A DNA stretch of 26,672 nucleotides, taken from assembly GCA_900547125.1 (NCBI GenBank), contig URFU01000016.1, positions 1-26,672 of the forward strand. Direction: 5' to 3'. This stretch comes from an uncultured Collinsella sp. (GTDB taxonomy: Bacteria > Actinomycetota > Coriobacteriia > Coriobacteriales > Coriobacteriaceae). Under the pieces are notes generated by a model. The model worked only from the letters and a program-made list of their open reading frames with translations. It was not told where the DNA came from and did no database searches. The translations under genes were made by a program, and so were the position numbers. Each line of letters opens with the position of its first letter. Position 1 is the first letter of the stretch. Below are positions 15,756 through 23,795 of the stretch, piece by piece.

Positions 15756-16172
15756 ATGAACATCGATATCGTCCTGTTTGCAGGCCGCATCGTCCTGGTC
15801 GTCCTGCTTTATATCTTCCTGTTTGCCGTCATGAAGACCGGCGTGGGGCTCGTCCGCGGCCAGCGCCGCGACTCGGCCATCTGGACGATCGATGTGGACA
15901 AGGGCCCGCGCGGCATCCGCGGCATCCACGTGGATATGCTCGGCCCCGTCATCGTCGGCCGTTCGCCGTCGTCGGACATCTGCATCAACGAACCGTTTGT
16001 CTCGGCCTCGCATGCGCGTTTTTCGCTGCAGGGTCCGGCACTTATTATCGAGGACCTCAACTCGCTTAACGGCACGCTCGTCAACGGCCGCCAGCTGGTG
16101 GAACCCGCAACGCTGCGCGAGGGCGACGAAGTCCAGATTGGCGACGTGGTCATGAAGGTGAACCGTCGATGA
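15756..16172 (+). CDS. fhaB: FhaB-like protein: membrane-anchored FHA domain
   Basis: A 138-residue protein. One N-terminal membrane segment (about residues 5-27) is followed by a single cytoplasmic FHA domain (about 62-138) with VGRSPSSDICI, SASHARF and NSLNGTLVNG, all core phosphothreonine-recognition motifs. The size and layout match actinobacterial FhaB (FipA), which links kinase signalling to division. It starts six bases after the fhaA stop with GGGGA as ribosome site, and its stop overlaps the phosphatase start as ATGA. Confidence 0.93.
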   Translation: MNIDIVLFAGRIVLVVLLYIFLFAVMKTGVGLVRGQRRDSAIWTIDVDKGPRGIRGIHVDMLGPVIVGRSPSSDICINEPFVSASHARFSLQGPALIIEDLNSLNGTLVNGRQLVEPATLREGDEVQIGDVVMKVNRR

Positions 16173-18115
16173 TCGACGAGGAGAACAAGTCCGCAACCAT
16201 GCCAGAGACGTCGGCCGCCCCCGCGACCGCGCCGGCTCATGCCGCCCCGGCGGGCCATGCGCCCGTGGAGCCCGAGGACACTGTGTTCTCCCTGCCTCTT
16301 TCGCATGTAACGCAAGAATATCCGACGCTGACCGACGACGAGGATACCGAGGACAACGCTGACGGCGGTAACATCCCCATCGGCGTGCACGCCGCTACCG
16401 AGCAGCCCGCGGTCCCGCAAGACATGCCCGCGCCGGCTCACTTTGCCGAACCCGTCGCCACGGCGATTACCGAGAGCTCCGCGGTATTTGCGGCTCCCGA
16501 GCCCGCGGCACCGGTGTTTCCCGTAGCGCCGGCACCCGCCGCAGCACCCGAGTCCGCATCTGCACCGGAACCCGCGGCGGCGCCCTCCCCCGCGGACGCA
16601 TCGGCGCCCGAAGCCATGCAGTCTGTAACCGAAGACGTACCCGCAGCAACGACGGAGGATGTCTCCCAATCCCACGGCACGCCCGCGCCCGCGCACTTCG
16701 CGACGCCCGAGTCTGCAGCCGTCGCCCCGCAAGACGACGAGCCTGTCGACCGTACAACCGAAGAGCCCGCCACGCCCAACGTCAACGACCCGAGCAACGA
16801 TGCCGACACCGTCTCGCCCGGCGATACGGCCGAGATTGACGTTGCCGCCGTGGAGGCCAAGCTTAAGGACCCCGGCTCGACCATGAGTTTTGAGCCGCTG
16901 ACCGACGAGCGCATCGAGACTGACTCGACCTACGACGCCGGCACGACCACGCAGCTCATGTGGGGCGCCCGCTCCGATGTTGGCTGTGTGCGCCCGCATA
17001 ACGAAGACTCCTATCTGGTGCAATCGCCGCTCTTTTGCGTATGCGACGGCATGGGCGGCCACGCCGCCGGTGAGGTAGCCTCCTCCATCGCCGTCGAGAC
17101 CATTGCCAAGACAGCGCCGCAGGCAGCCGACGCCGCACGACTGGCAGCCGCCGTCGAAGCTGCAAACGCCGCGGTCATCGAGGCTGCGCTCAACGGGCTT
17201 GGCAAGCCCGGCATGGGCTGCACGGCAACCTGCGCCTATATCGAAAACGACATGCTCGCCATCGCCCACGTGGGCGACTCGCGCGCCTATCTGCTCCACG
17301 AGGGCACGCTCATCCGCGTGACCCGCGACCACTCCTATGTGGAGGAGCTCGTGGACGCCGGCGAAATTACGGCAGACGAGGCTCGCGTCCACCCCAACCG
17401 CTCGGTCATCACCCGCGCGCTGGGCTCGGATCCCGCCATGTATGCCGACCACTTTACCCTGCATATCGAGGAAGGCGACCGCCTGATCCTGTGCTCGGAC
17501 GGTCTTTCGAGCATGATTCCCGATAGCGATATCGAAAACATCGCCACACAGTCCTCGACCGCGCAGATTTGCGTCGACAACCTTGTTGACGCGGCACTGG
17601 TCGCCGGCGGGCACGACAACGTCACCGTGCTTGTCGTTGACCTGGTCGACGATGGCGTCATGCGCGAGGCAAAGCGCGTCCGCCGCCGCAACATCACCAT
17701 TGCCACCGTACTGGGCATCGCTTTTGTGCTGGCGGCAGCCATCTGGGCCTACGCAGGCATCACCGGCTCGTACTACCTGGGCACCTACAAGGACACCGTC
17801 GCGGTCTACCGGGGCATTCCCGGCAAGCCGCTCGGCCTTAAGCTGCACTGGCTCGACAGCACGACCACCATCAAACTGTCCGACCTGCCCGAAGACACAC
17901 AAAATCGCCTTAAGGCAGGTATTCAGCAGACGAGCATCGACGACGCACAGGACACCATCTCCAAGTACCGCCATCAGATCGACGAGGAGCAGACCCGTCA
18001 GGTGATCGACGCGCAAACGATCCGCAATAACACCGACCAGGGTTCGACCTCCGAATCGGATTCCGAGAATACCGCCGAACAGTCCGCCGAGGCCGAAGCC
18101 TCCGATAAGAATTAG
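16169..18115 (+). CDS. pstP: PP2C-family Ser/Thr phosphatase with long Pro/Ala-rich N-terminus
   Basis: A 648-residue protein. Residues 1-~260 are acidic, Pro/Ala-rich and low in complexity, with a repeated PAPAHFA unit. This extension is absent from the usual ~500-residue PstP. The PP2C domain (about 262-500) shows DVGCVRPHNED, CDGMGGHAAGE, HVGDSRAYL and GGHDNVTV, which carry the metal-binding aspartates. One membrane segment follows (about 510-530), and then a ~110-residue extracellular domain. It should reverse phosphorylation by the operon's kinases on the kinases themselves, the FHA proteins and the wall synthase. The low-complexity N-terminus starts at the ATGA overlap, so the long form is probably genuine. 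Confidence 0.94.
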   Translation: MIDEENKSATMPETSAAPATAPAHAAPAGHAPVEPEDTVFSLPLSHVTQEYPTLTDDEDTEDNADGGNIPIGVHAATEQPAVPQDMPAPAHFAEPVATAITESSAVFAAPEPAAPVFPVAPAPAAAPESASAPEPAAAPSPADASAPEAMQSVTEDVPAATTEDVSQSHGTPAPAHFATPESAAVAPQDDEPVDRTTEEPATPNVNDPSNDADTVSPGDTAEIDVAAVEAKLKDPGSTMSFEPLTDERIETDSTYDAGTTTQLMWGARSDVGCVRPHNEDSYLVQSPLFCVCDGMGGHAAGEVASSIAVETIAKTAPQAADAARLAAAVEAANAAVIEAALNGLGKPGMGCTATCAYIENDMLAIAHVGDSRAYLLHEGTLIRVTRDHSYVEELVDAGEITADEARVHPNRSVITRALGSDPAMYADHFTLHIEEGDRLILCSDGLSSMIPDSDIENIATQSSTAQICVDNLVDAALVAGGHDNVTVLVVDLVDDGVMREAKRVRRRNITIATVLGIAFVLAAAIWAYAGITGSYYLGTYKDTVAVYRGIPGKPLGLKLHWLDSTTTIKLSDLPEDTQNRLKAGIQQTSIDDAQDTISKYRHQIDEEQTRQVIDAQTIRNNTDQGSTSESDSENTAEQSAEAEASDKN

Positions 18116-18131
18116 AAAGGGAGTGCCGCTT

Positions 18132-21002
18132 ATGAGTCGCCGTAATACCGAACTGCTCTTACTCATCGCCTCGGCGTTCCCCGTCATCCTGCTGTATGCG
18201 ATGTACGTGCTCACCGCAGGCGCCGCCATCTCGTTTGAGACACTTGCCGTTCCGATCGGTCTCTTTGCCGCCTTCGCCGCGGCGCATATCGCCGTGCGCA
18301 TTCTGGCACCCGGCGCCGACCCGGCCATCCTGCCCATCGTCTTTGTTCTTTCGGGCATTGGCATCACGTTTGTGACGCGCTTGGCGCCCACGCTCGCCAT
18401 CTCGCAGCTCGTCATCCTGTTTATCTCGGTGGCGTTGATGGTAGGTACGCTTGCGCTGGTCAAAAACCTCGACGTGGTCATGCGCTACAAGTACACCTTT
18501 GGCATCATCGGCATCATCTTGCTGATGCTGCCCATCTTTATCGGCACCACGATCTCGGGCTCTAAACTGTGGATTCGCATCGCCGGCTTTACCATTCAGC
18601 CCGGCGAGTTCGCCAAGGTCTTTATCGTGCTGTTCCTAGCCGGTTACCTGGCCGAGAACCGCGAACTGCTCTCTATCTCCAACCGCAAGATCTTGGGTCT
18701 TAAGATTCCGCGTCTGCGCCTGCTGCTGCCGCTGTTCGCAGTCTGGGGTGTATGCCTGCTCGTCGTTGTCTTCGAACGTGACCTGGGCTCGGCCTTGCTG
18801 TTCTACACCATCTTCTTGCTGATGCTCTACGTTGCCACGGGTCGCTTCTCGTATGTCATCATCGGCCTTGTGCTCTTGGCCGTGGGGGCCGTGGGCGCTT
18901 ACAAGTTCCTGTCGCACGTCCAGGTTCGTTTCCAGATCTGGGCCGATCCCTTTAAGGATGCACAGGGCCAGGGCTACCAGATTGTCCAGTCCCTCTTCTC
19001 GCTGGCCGACGGCGGCCTTGTTGGCGTCGGCATTGGCAACGGCATGGCCAACAACATCCCCGTCGTCGAGTCCGACTTTATCTTCTCGGCTATCGGCGAG
19101 GAGATGGGCCTTTTGGGCGGCGGCGCCGTGCTCATCCTGTTTATGCTTTTTGCCGTGCGTGGCCTCACCACGGCTGCCCGCGCTAAATCCGACCTTGCCG
19201 CCTTTAGCGCCACCGGTCTTACGGCAGCCATCAGCTTCCAGGCCTTCTTGATCGTTGGCGGCGTTACCCGCCTGATCCCGCTGACCGGCGTCACCCTGCC
19301 CTTTATGAGCCAGGGCGGCTCTTCGCTGCTGGCAAGCTTTATCATCGTCGCGCTTTTGCTGCGCGCCGGTGACGAGGCAACCGGTCGCGAGGCCGAGCTC
19401 ACCGGCACCGGCACCATGGCCGCCATCACCGACGACCAGGTCGCCTCGGCGGCCTCCCCGGCTGGCACGCGCTTCGCCACTTCGTCTTCGCACAACCGCG
19501 GCAGCCACTCCGCCGGCTCGCGCATGCGCCGTCGCCTGCTTGACACGCCCGAATCCGGTGTGCTCGGCCGCGTGGCGCTCGCCAATCGACTGACCCGCGC
19601 CGTGCTCGCCTTTACGGCACTATTCGCCATCCTTATCGGCAACCTCACCTATGTCCAGGTCATCAAGGCCAAGGACTATCAGGACATGCCGACCAACAAC
19701 CACACCATCGCCCGCTCCAAGTACATCCAGCGCGGCTCCATCATCACGTCCGACGGCGTGACGCTGGCCGAGTCGCTGCAACAGGAAGACGGCACCTACG
19801 CCCGCTCCTACCCCAACGGAAACATGGCCGCTCACGTGGTGGGCTATGTAAGCCAGCAGTACGGCACCGCTGGTGTCGAGAGCGTCATGAACGAAACGCT
19901 CACCGGCTCCAAGGATTACTCCAGCTGGGACAACGCCCTCGCGTCGCTCGCGGGCCAAAACCAACCGGGCAACACCGCCAAGCTCACCATCGACTCGCGC
20001 ATCCAGACGGCTGCCGAGCAGGCACTCAAGGGCTTTAAGGGTGCCGTGGTGGTTATGGATCCGCGCACCGGCGCGGTCCTCGCATGCGCAAGCTCGCCCA
20101 CCTATGACAACACCAACATCGATGCCCTGATGCAGTCGGGCGGTGGCGAGGACGGCTCCATGTACGACCGCGCCATGGACGCTCTCTATACCCCGGGCTC
20201 GACCTTTAAGGTCGTCACACTCTCCGCGGCGCTCGAAACCGGCACCGCCAGCCTTACCAGCACGTACCAGGCGCCCGGCTCCATGGATATCGGCAACGCG
20301 CCGGTCACCAATGACGCCAACGAGAGCTACGGTACCATCAGCCTGCAACAGGCCTTTGCCGTGTCGTCCAACGTCGTCTTTGGCCAGGTGGCCAACGAGA
20401 TCGGCGCTAGCTCGCTCGTCCAGTTTGCCAACGTCTTTGGTTACGGCCAAAAGCTCGGTCAGGACCTGACCACCGCGGCCTCCATCATGGCCGACCCCTC
20501 GCTCATGACCGAGTGGGAAACCGCCTGGGCAGGCGCCGGCCAGCCTGTCGGCATGGACCACACGCCAGGTCCGCAGACCACCGTCATGCAAAACTGCGTG
20601 ATAGCGGCGGCCATCGCCAACAGCGGCGTGGTCATGGACCCGTTCTTCGTGGCCCAGGTGCTCGCCCCCGACGGAACCGTGGTCAAGACCACGCAATCCC
20701 GCTCGCTCGGCCAGGCCGTCAGCGCCACCACGGCCGATCAGGTCAAGCAGGCCATGCTCGCGGTTGTCCAGTCCGGCACCGGCACCGATGCCCAGATTCC
20801 GGGCGTCAAGGTCGCCGGCAAGACTGGATCGGCCGAGACCGGCGGCACCAACGTCAACTCGATGTTCGTCGGCTTCGCACCTTACGATTCACCCACGGTC
20901 GCCATCTCGGTGGCCTTGGAGGATTACGACAAACACGACGTCCAGGCAGCCAAGATCGCCGGCATCGTCCTGACCGCGGCACTTGCCGCCCAAGGAGCGT
21001 GA
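18132..21002 (+). CDS. Fused SEDS glycosyltransferase / class B penicillin-binding protein
   Basis: A 956-residue membrane protein joining two normally separate peptidoglycan enzymes. Residues 1-~425 form a SEDS (RodA/FtsW) polymerase with about ten membrane segments. ADGGLVGVGIGNG and ESDFIFSAIGEEMG are present, placing the catalytic aspartate at about D315. A ~50-residue Ser/Arg-rich linker leads to a further membrane segment and a PbpA-like transpeptidase with active-site STFK (S690), SSN (745-747) and KTG (897-899). The enzyme would polymerise glycan and cross-link it in one chain. GGGAG lies eight bases before the ATG at 18132, which is preferred over a GTG at 18123. The gene occupies the rodA-pbpA position of actinobacterial operons. 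Confidence 0.95.
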   Translation: MSRRNTELLLLIASAFPVILLYAMYVLTAGAAISFETLAVPIGLFAAFAAAHIAVRILAPGADPAILPIVFVLSGIGITFVTRLAPTLAISQLVILFISVALMVGTLALVKNLDVVMRYKYTFGIIGIILLMLPIFIGTTISGSKLWIRIAGFTIQPGEFAKVFIVLFLAGYLAENRELLSISNRKILGLKIPRLRLLLPLFAVWGVCLLVVVFERDLGSALLFYTIFLLMLYVATGRFSYVIIGLVLLAVGAVGAYKFLSHVQVRFQIWADPFKDAQGQGYQIVQSLFSLADGGLVGVGIGNGMANNIPVVESDFIFSAIGEEMGLLGGGAVLILFMLFAVRGLTTAARAKSDLAAFSATGLTAAISFQAFLIVGGVTRLIPLTGVTLPFMSQGGSSLLASFIIVALLLRAGDEATGREAELTGTGTMAAITDDQVASAASPAGTRFATSSSHNRGSHSAGSRMRRRLLDTPESGVLGRVALANRLTRAVLAFTALFAILIGNLTYVQVIKAKDYQDMPTNNHTIARSKYIQRGSIITSDGVTLAESLQQEDGTYARSYPNGNMAAHVVGYVSQQYGTAGVESVMNETLTGSKDYSSWDNALASLAGQNQPGNTAKLTIDSRIQTAAEQALKGFKGAVVVMDPRTGAVLACASSPTYDNTNIDALMQSGGGEDGSMYDRAMDALYTPGSTFKVVTLSAALETGTASLTSTYQAPGSMDIGNAPVTNDANESYGTISLQQAFAVSSNVVFGQVANEIGASSLVQFANVFGYGQKLGQDLTTAASIMADPSLMTEWETAWAGAGQPVGMDHTPGPQTTVMQNCVIAAAIANSGVVMDPFFVAQVLAPDGTVVKTTQSRSLGQAVSATTADQVKQAMLAVVQSGTGTDAQIPGVKVAGKTGSAETGGTNVNSMFVGFAPYDSPTVAISVALEDYDKHDVQAAKIAGIVLTAALAAQGA

Positions 21003-21134
21003 TGCCTGTGATCGAAGCGGATACTTGGGGCGCGCCGCGGCCGATGAGCTAGCGGCAAGGCGCCACGCGGTCCCAGCGACCATAGATTTGGTACTACACA
21101 CATCGTTGAGCGAATAAGTTAGTTAGGAGCAGGA

Positions 21135-23084
21135 ATGGAACAGAGGGTCCTCGGGGGAAGATACCTCCTCAAGGATAAGGTGGGAACGGGCGGCATGGCG
21201 ACCGTCTTCCGTGCGCAAGATCAGGTCCTCGACCGCACGGTTGCAGTAAAGATCATGCTGCCGCAGTATGCCGGCGACGCCACCTTCGCCGCCCGCTTTA
21301 AGCAGGAGGCCCAGGCAGCAGCAGGTCTCTCCTCCCCCTATATCGTGGGCGTCTACGATTGGGGCAAGGATGGCGATACCTACTACATCGTCATGGAGTA
21401 TCTGCGCGGTACCGACCTTAAGAGCGGCATCAAGAGCCACGGCGCCCTCGATCCAAAGAAGGTCGCGCAGATCGGCTCGCAGATCAGCTCCGCGCTTTCG
21501 GTCGCCCACAAGCACGAGATCATCCACCGCGACATTAAGCCGCAAAACATCATGGTGCTGCCCGACGGCAACATCAAGGTCATGGACTTTGGCATCGCGC
21601 GCGCAAAGAACAGCCACCTCACGCAGGACAACAATGTACTGGGCACCGCCCACTACGTAAGCCCCGAGCAAACGCGCGGCCAGGACCTCGGTCCCACTTC
21701 GGATATCTACTCCCTGGGCGTCGTGATGTACGAGTGCGCCACCGGTCGCGTCCCCTTTGACGGTGACGACGCCATCTCGGTTGCGCTCAAGCAGGTAAAC
21801 GAACTGCCGGTTCCGCCGAGCCAGATCAACTCCGGCGTCGACGCCGATCTGGAGCGCATCATCCTCAAGTGCATGGAAAAGGACCCGTCGAACCGCTTCC
21901 AGACGGCAGACGAGCTGCGCCAGGTGCTCAACAACTACCTGTCCGGTCGCGCCGTCAACGTCTCCGAGCCCACGCGCATCATCGGTGCCGCGGGCGACCT
22001 GGGCGCCACCAAGACCCGTGAGCTGTCTGACTCCACGCGCGCTATGGTTCGCCCCGTATCGGGCGTAAGCGGACAGACCAACCCCCGCAGCGCCGTCTCG
22101 GGTTCCACCGGTTCCTACGAGGTCGATCAGCCCAAGTCCAACAAGAACAAGATTATCGCCGCCGTAGTCGCCGCAATCGCCGTGGTTGGCGTTGTGGTGG
22201 CCTTCGCCACCGGGCTCTTTGGGGGCGAGCAGGTTACGGTGCCCGATGTGCTTAACAAGGACCAGCAGACCGCTATCGAGCTGATCAAGGAGGCCGGCCT
22301 TGAGGTCGGAACTGTCGACCAGAGCTATAACGACGATGTCGACGAGGGCAAGGTTGCCGAGCAGACCCCCAACGGCAACACTAAGAAGCCCAAGGGCTCC
22401 AAGGTTAACCTGGTGATCTCCAAGGGCCCCAAGCCCTCCGAGAAAGTTGAGGTTCCGCAGCTCGTCGGCCTAACCAAGGACCAGGCCGAGGCCGCGCTGG
22501 CAAGCGTGGGCCTGAAGGGCAACGCAACCGAGGAGGCCAACGAGGCCGACGAAGGCCAGGTCTTTGAGCAGGGCACTGATGCCGGCAAGGAAGTCGAGAA
22601 GGGCACGACCATCTCGTATAAGGTCTCCAGCGGTCCTGACACCACCTCCGTCCCCGATCTGACCGACATGACCGAGGCACAGGCACGCAACGCTCTCGAC
22701 ATGGCCGGTTTTGGCGTCGACGTGAGCTACCAGGAGAACGATTCCGTCACCGAGGGCACCGTCATTAGCTGGAACCCCAGCGGCAAGCAGAAGCCTGGCG
22801 CCACGATCACCGTCGTCATCGCCAAGAAGTCCGGCAAGGCCGGCGTTCCGGGCAACCTGTACGGCAAGAGTATCTCCGCCGCCGTCACCGCGCTCAACAA
22901 CGCCGGGTTCTACAACATCGCATTCTGCGATCAGAACGGCAACCCCGTGAGCGGCAACGAAAACGCCACCGTTACGGGCGTCTCCCCTACCGGCAAGCAG
23001 TCCACCGACAGCACGATCACGCTGACGGTTTCGATTTCTGGCTCTGGTACTGATTCAGGCGACGATTCCGGCACGACCGACTAG
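21135..23084 (+). CDS. pknB: PASTA-domain Ser/Thr protein kinase PknB
   Basis: A 649-residue sensor kinase. The cytoplasmic kinase domain has GTGGMATVF (17-25), K39, HRDIKPQN (131-138) and DFG (151-153), all intact. A juxtamembrane linker with many Ser/Thr follows (about 270-335), then one membrane segment (about 340-360) and four extracellular PASTA repeats (about 366 to the end) that bind muropeptides or lipid II. The third shows VPDLTDMTEAQARNAL; the fourth is divergent and ends in a Gly/Ser/Asp tail. It phosphorylates FHA proteins, wall enzymes and itself. AGGAG precedes the ATG. The 132-bp gap after the SEDS-PBP gene is the largest in the operon and may hold a second promoter. Confidence 0.97.
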   Translation: MEQRVLGGRYLLKDKVGTGGMATVFRAQDQVLDRTVAVKIMLPQYAGDATFAARFKQEAQAAAGLSSPYIVGVYDWGKDGDTYYIVMEYLRGTDLKSGIKSHGALDPKKVAQIGSQISSALSVAHKHEIIHRDIKPQNIMVLPDGNIKVMDFGIARAKNSHLTQDNNVLGTAHYVSPEQTRGQDLGPTSDIYSLGVVMYECATGRVPFDGDDAISVALKQVNELPVPPSQINSGVDADLERIILKCMEKDPSNRFQTADELRQVLNNYLSGRAVNVSEPTRIIGAAGDLGATKTRELSDSTRAMVRPVSGVSGQTNPRSAVSGSTGSYEVDQPKSNKNKIIAAVVAAIAVVGVVVAFATGLFGGEQVTVPDVLNKDQQTAIELIKEAGLEVGTVDQSYNDDVDEGKVAEQTPNGNTKKPKGSKVNLVISKGPKPSEKVEVPQLVGLTKDQAEAALASVGLKGNATEEANEADEGQVFEQGTDAGKEVEKGTTISYKVSSGPDTTSVPDLTDMTEAQARNALDMAGFGVDVSYQENDSVTEGTVISWNPSGKQKPGATITVVIAKKSGKAGVPGNLYGKSISAAVTALNNAGFYNIAFCDQNGNPVSGNENATVTGVSPTGKQSTDSTITLTVSISGSGTDSGDDSGTTD

Positions 23085-23135
23085 TCATCAAGACGTTGCC
23101 CGCAGCGGCTGATGACGCAAACACATTCGCTCAGA

Positions 23136-23176
23136 AGCGCCCGCTTGCTCCCCCGGCAAGCGGGCGCTTTGCTTTT
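23136..23176 (+). terminator. Strong intrinsic terminator of the kinase/wall operon
   Basis: A perfect 13-bp stem (AGCGCCCGCTTGC, 23136-23148, with its complement 23156-23168) has a 7-base loop and is followed by TTGCTTTT. It begins ~50 bases after the pknB stop and should end the operon transcript. Confidence 0.9.
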
Positions 23177-23218
23177 GATGCGACCCGCTAGCATGGAACG
23201 GCGCAGCTCTAACACCAA

Positions 23219-23323
23219 AAGAGCCTGGCACCGTAGCGGTACCGGGCTCGGCAAATCTCTGGTGCCCCCGGGCGGATTCGAAAACTCCCCCCGCGGGGAA
23301 ATTGGTGACGCGGGTGTCGACGG
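23219..23323 (-). repeat. 105-bp direct repeat, copy A (tRNA 3' end plus hairpin)
   Basis: Nearly identical to copy B, 128 bp to the right. Read on the minus strand it contains the tRNA-like 3' sequence TTCGAATCCGCCCGGGGGCACCA (23260-23282, given here only as a landmark), then a long hairpin (23221-23249: GAGCCCGG pairing GCCAGGCTC) followed by TTTT, an intrinsic terminator. The rest of the tRNA is not present. At its other end is CGCGGGTGTCGACGG, which is the inverse of a T-arm segment in the attachment site at 23559. Confidence 0.75.
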
Positions 23324-23346
23324 TCCGAATCCGGCCTTTAGACCAG

Positions 23347-23451
23347 AAGAGCCCGGCACCGTAGCGGTACCGGGCTCGATATTCCTCTGGTGCCCCCGGG
23401 CGGATTCGAAAACTCCCCCCGCGGGGAAATTGGTGACGCGGGTGTCGACGG
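23347..23451 (-). repeat. 105-bp direct repeat, copy B (tRNA 3' end plus hairpin)
   Basis: The same unit as copy A with only a few differences, in the hairpin and in six bases before the CCA end. The tRNA 3' end lies at 23388-23410 and the hairpin at 23349-23377 (perfect GAGCCCGG/CCGGGCTC outer stem). On the minus strand the hairpin is followed by TTCT. Both copies look like remnants of tRNA genes or of earlier integration events at the same locus. Confidence 0.75.
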
Positions 23452-23525
23452 CCCCCAAACCCCGACAACACGCACAAACCAAAAACAGCGCCGAGCACCA
23501 GAACCCCACATATAACAAACCAGAA

Positions 23526-23549
23526 ACGGCGCCGCTCACGCGACGCCGT
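23526..23549 (-). terminator. Hairpin downstream of the tRNA-Arg 3' end
   Basis: On the minus strand ACGGCG (23544-23549) pairs with CGCCGT (23526-23531) around a GC-rich centre and is followed by TTCTGG. It lies ten bases past the CCA end of the tRNA 3' fragment and is probably the original tRNA terminator. Confidence 0.5.
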
Positions 23550-23558
23550 CATATTCCC

Positions 23559-23603
23559 TGGTGCCCCCGGGCGGATTCGAACCGTCGACACCCGCTTTAG
23601 GAG
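23559..23603 (-). other. Attachment site: 3' half of tRNA-Arg (anticodon CCU)
   Basis: On the minus strand this reads as a tRNA from the anticodon loop to the end: loop CTCCTAA (23597-23603, anticodon CCT), stem strand AGCGG, 5-base variable loop, T-arm GACGG-TTCGAAT-CCGCC, acceptor strand CGGGGGC, A and CCA. The sequence before it is AT-rich and has no D-arm or 5' acceptor strand, so the gene is cut in two. With an integrase 200 bp away, this is the expected scar of integration into a tRNA. The T-stem has one A-C mismatch at its second pair, so the copy may be a hybrid of chromosomal and element sequence. Confidence 0.7.
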
Positions 23604-23795
23604 ATATGATTTAATGCTACCCCCTACCATTCATCAAGCATCATTGATCATCATATAACCGCAGATAAACATAGCAGTTTGTGTCTTTTGCCTCCGGTAG
23701 CTGCGCCTACGCTTTTACAAACATATTACTAACAGCTTTAGCTAAACTGCACTCAATGAATTGTTGAAAACTATTCAAAGAAACGGAGCGCAAAG

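Noticed and set aside
15809..18481. 890-codon open frame on the minus strand across the FHA and phosphatase genes
   Set aside because: It is the antisense of three well-supported plus-strand genes. Its protein is Arg/Gly/Val-rich with no domain, an artefact of high GC at third positions.
19620..20696. 358-codon minus-strand frame opposite the penicillin-binding domain
   Set aside because: The plus strand carries STFK, SSN and KTG motifs in order; the minus product is Gly/Val/His-rich and featureless.
23220..23603. Complete tRNA genes
   Set aside because: Only 3' portions are present at all three places; no 5' acceptor strand, D-arm or full cloverleaf can be drawn.
23081..23630. Overlapping minus-strand frames over the tRNA-like repeats
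   Set aside because: The peptides (for example STVRIRPGAPG and VFESARGHQ) are the familiar false translations of tRNA 3' ends and repeat twice because the DNA repeats.
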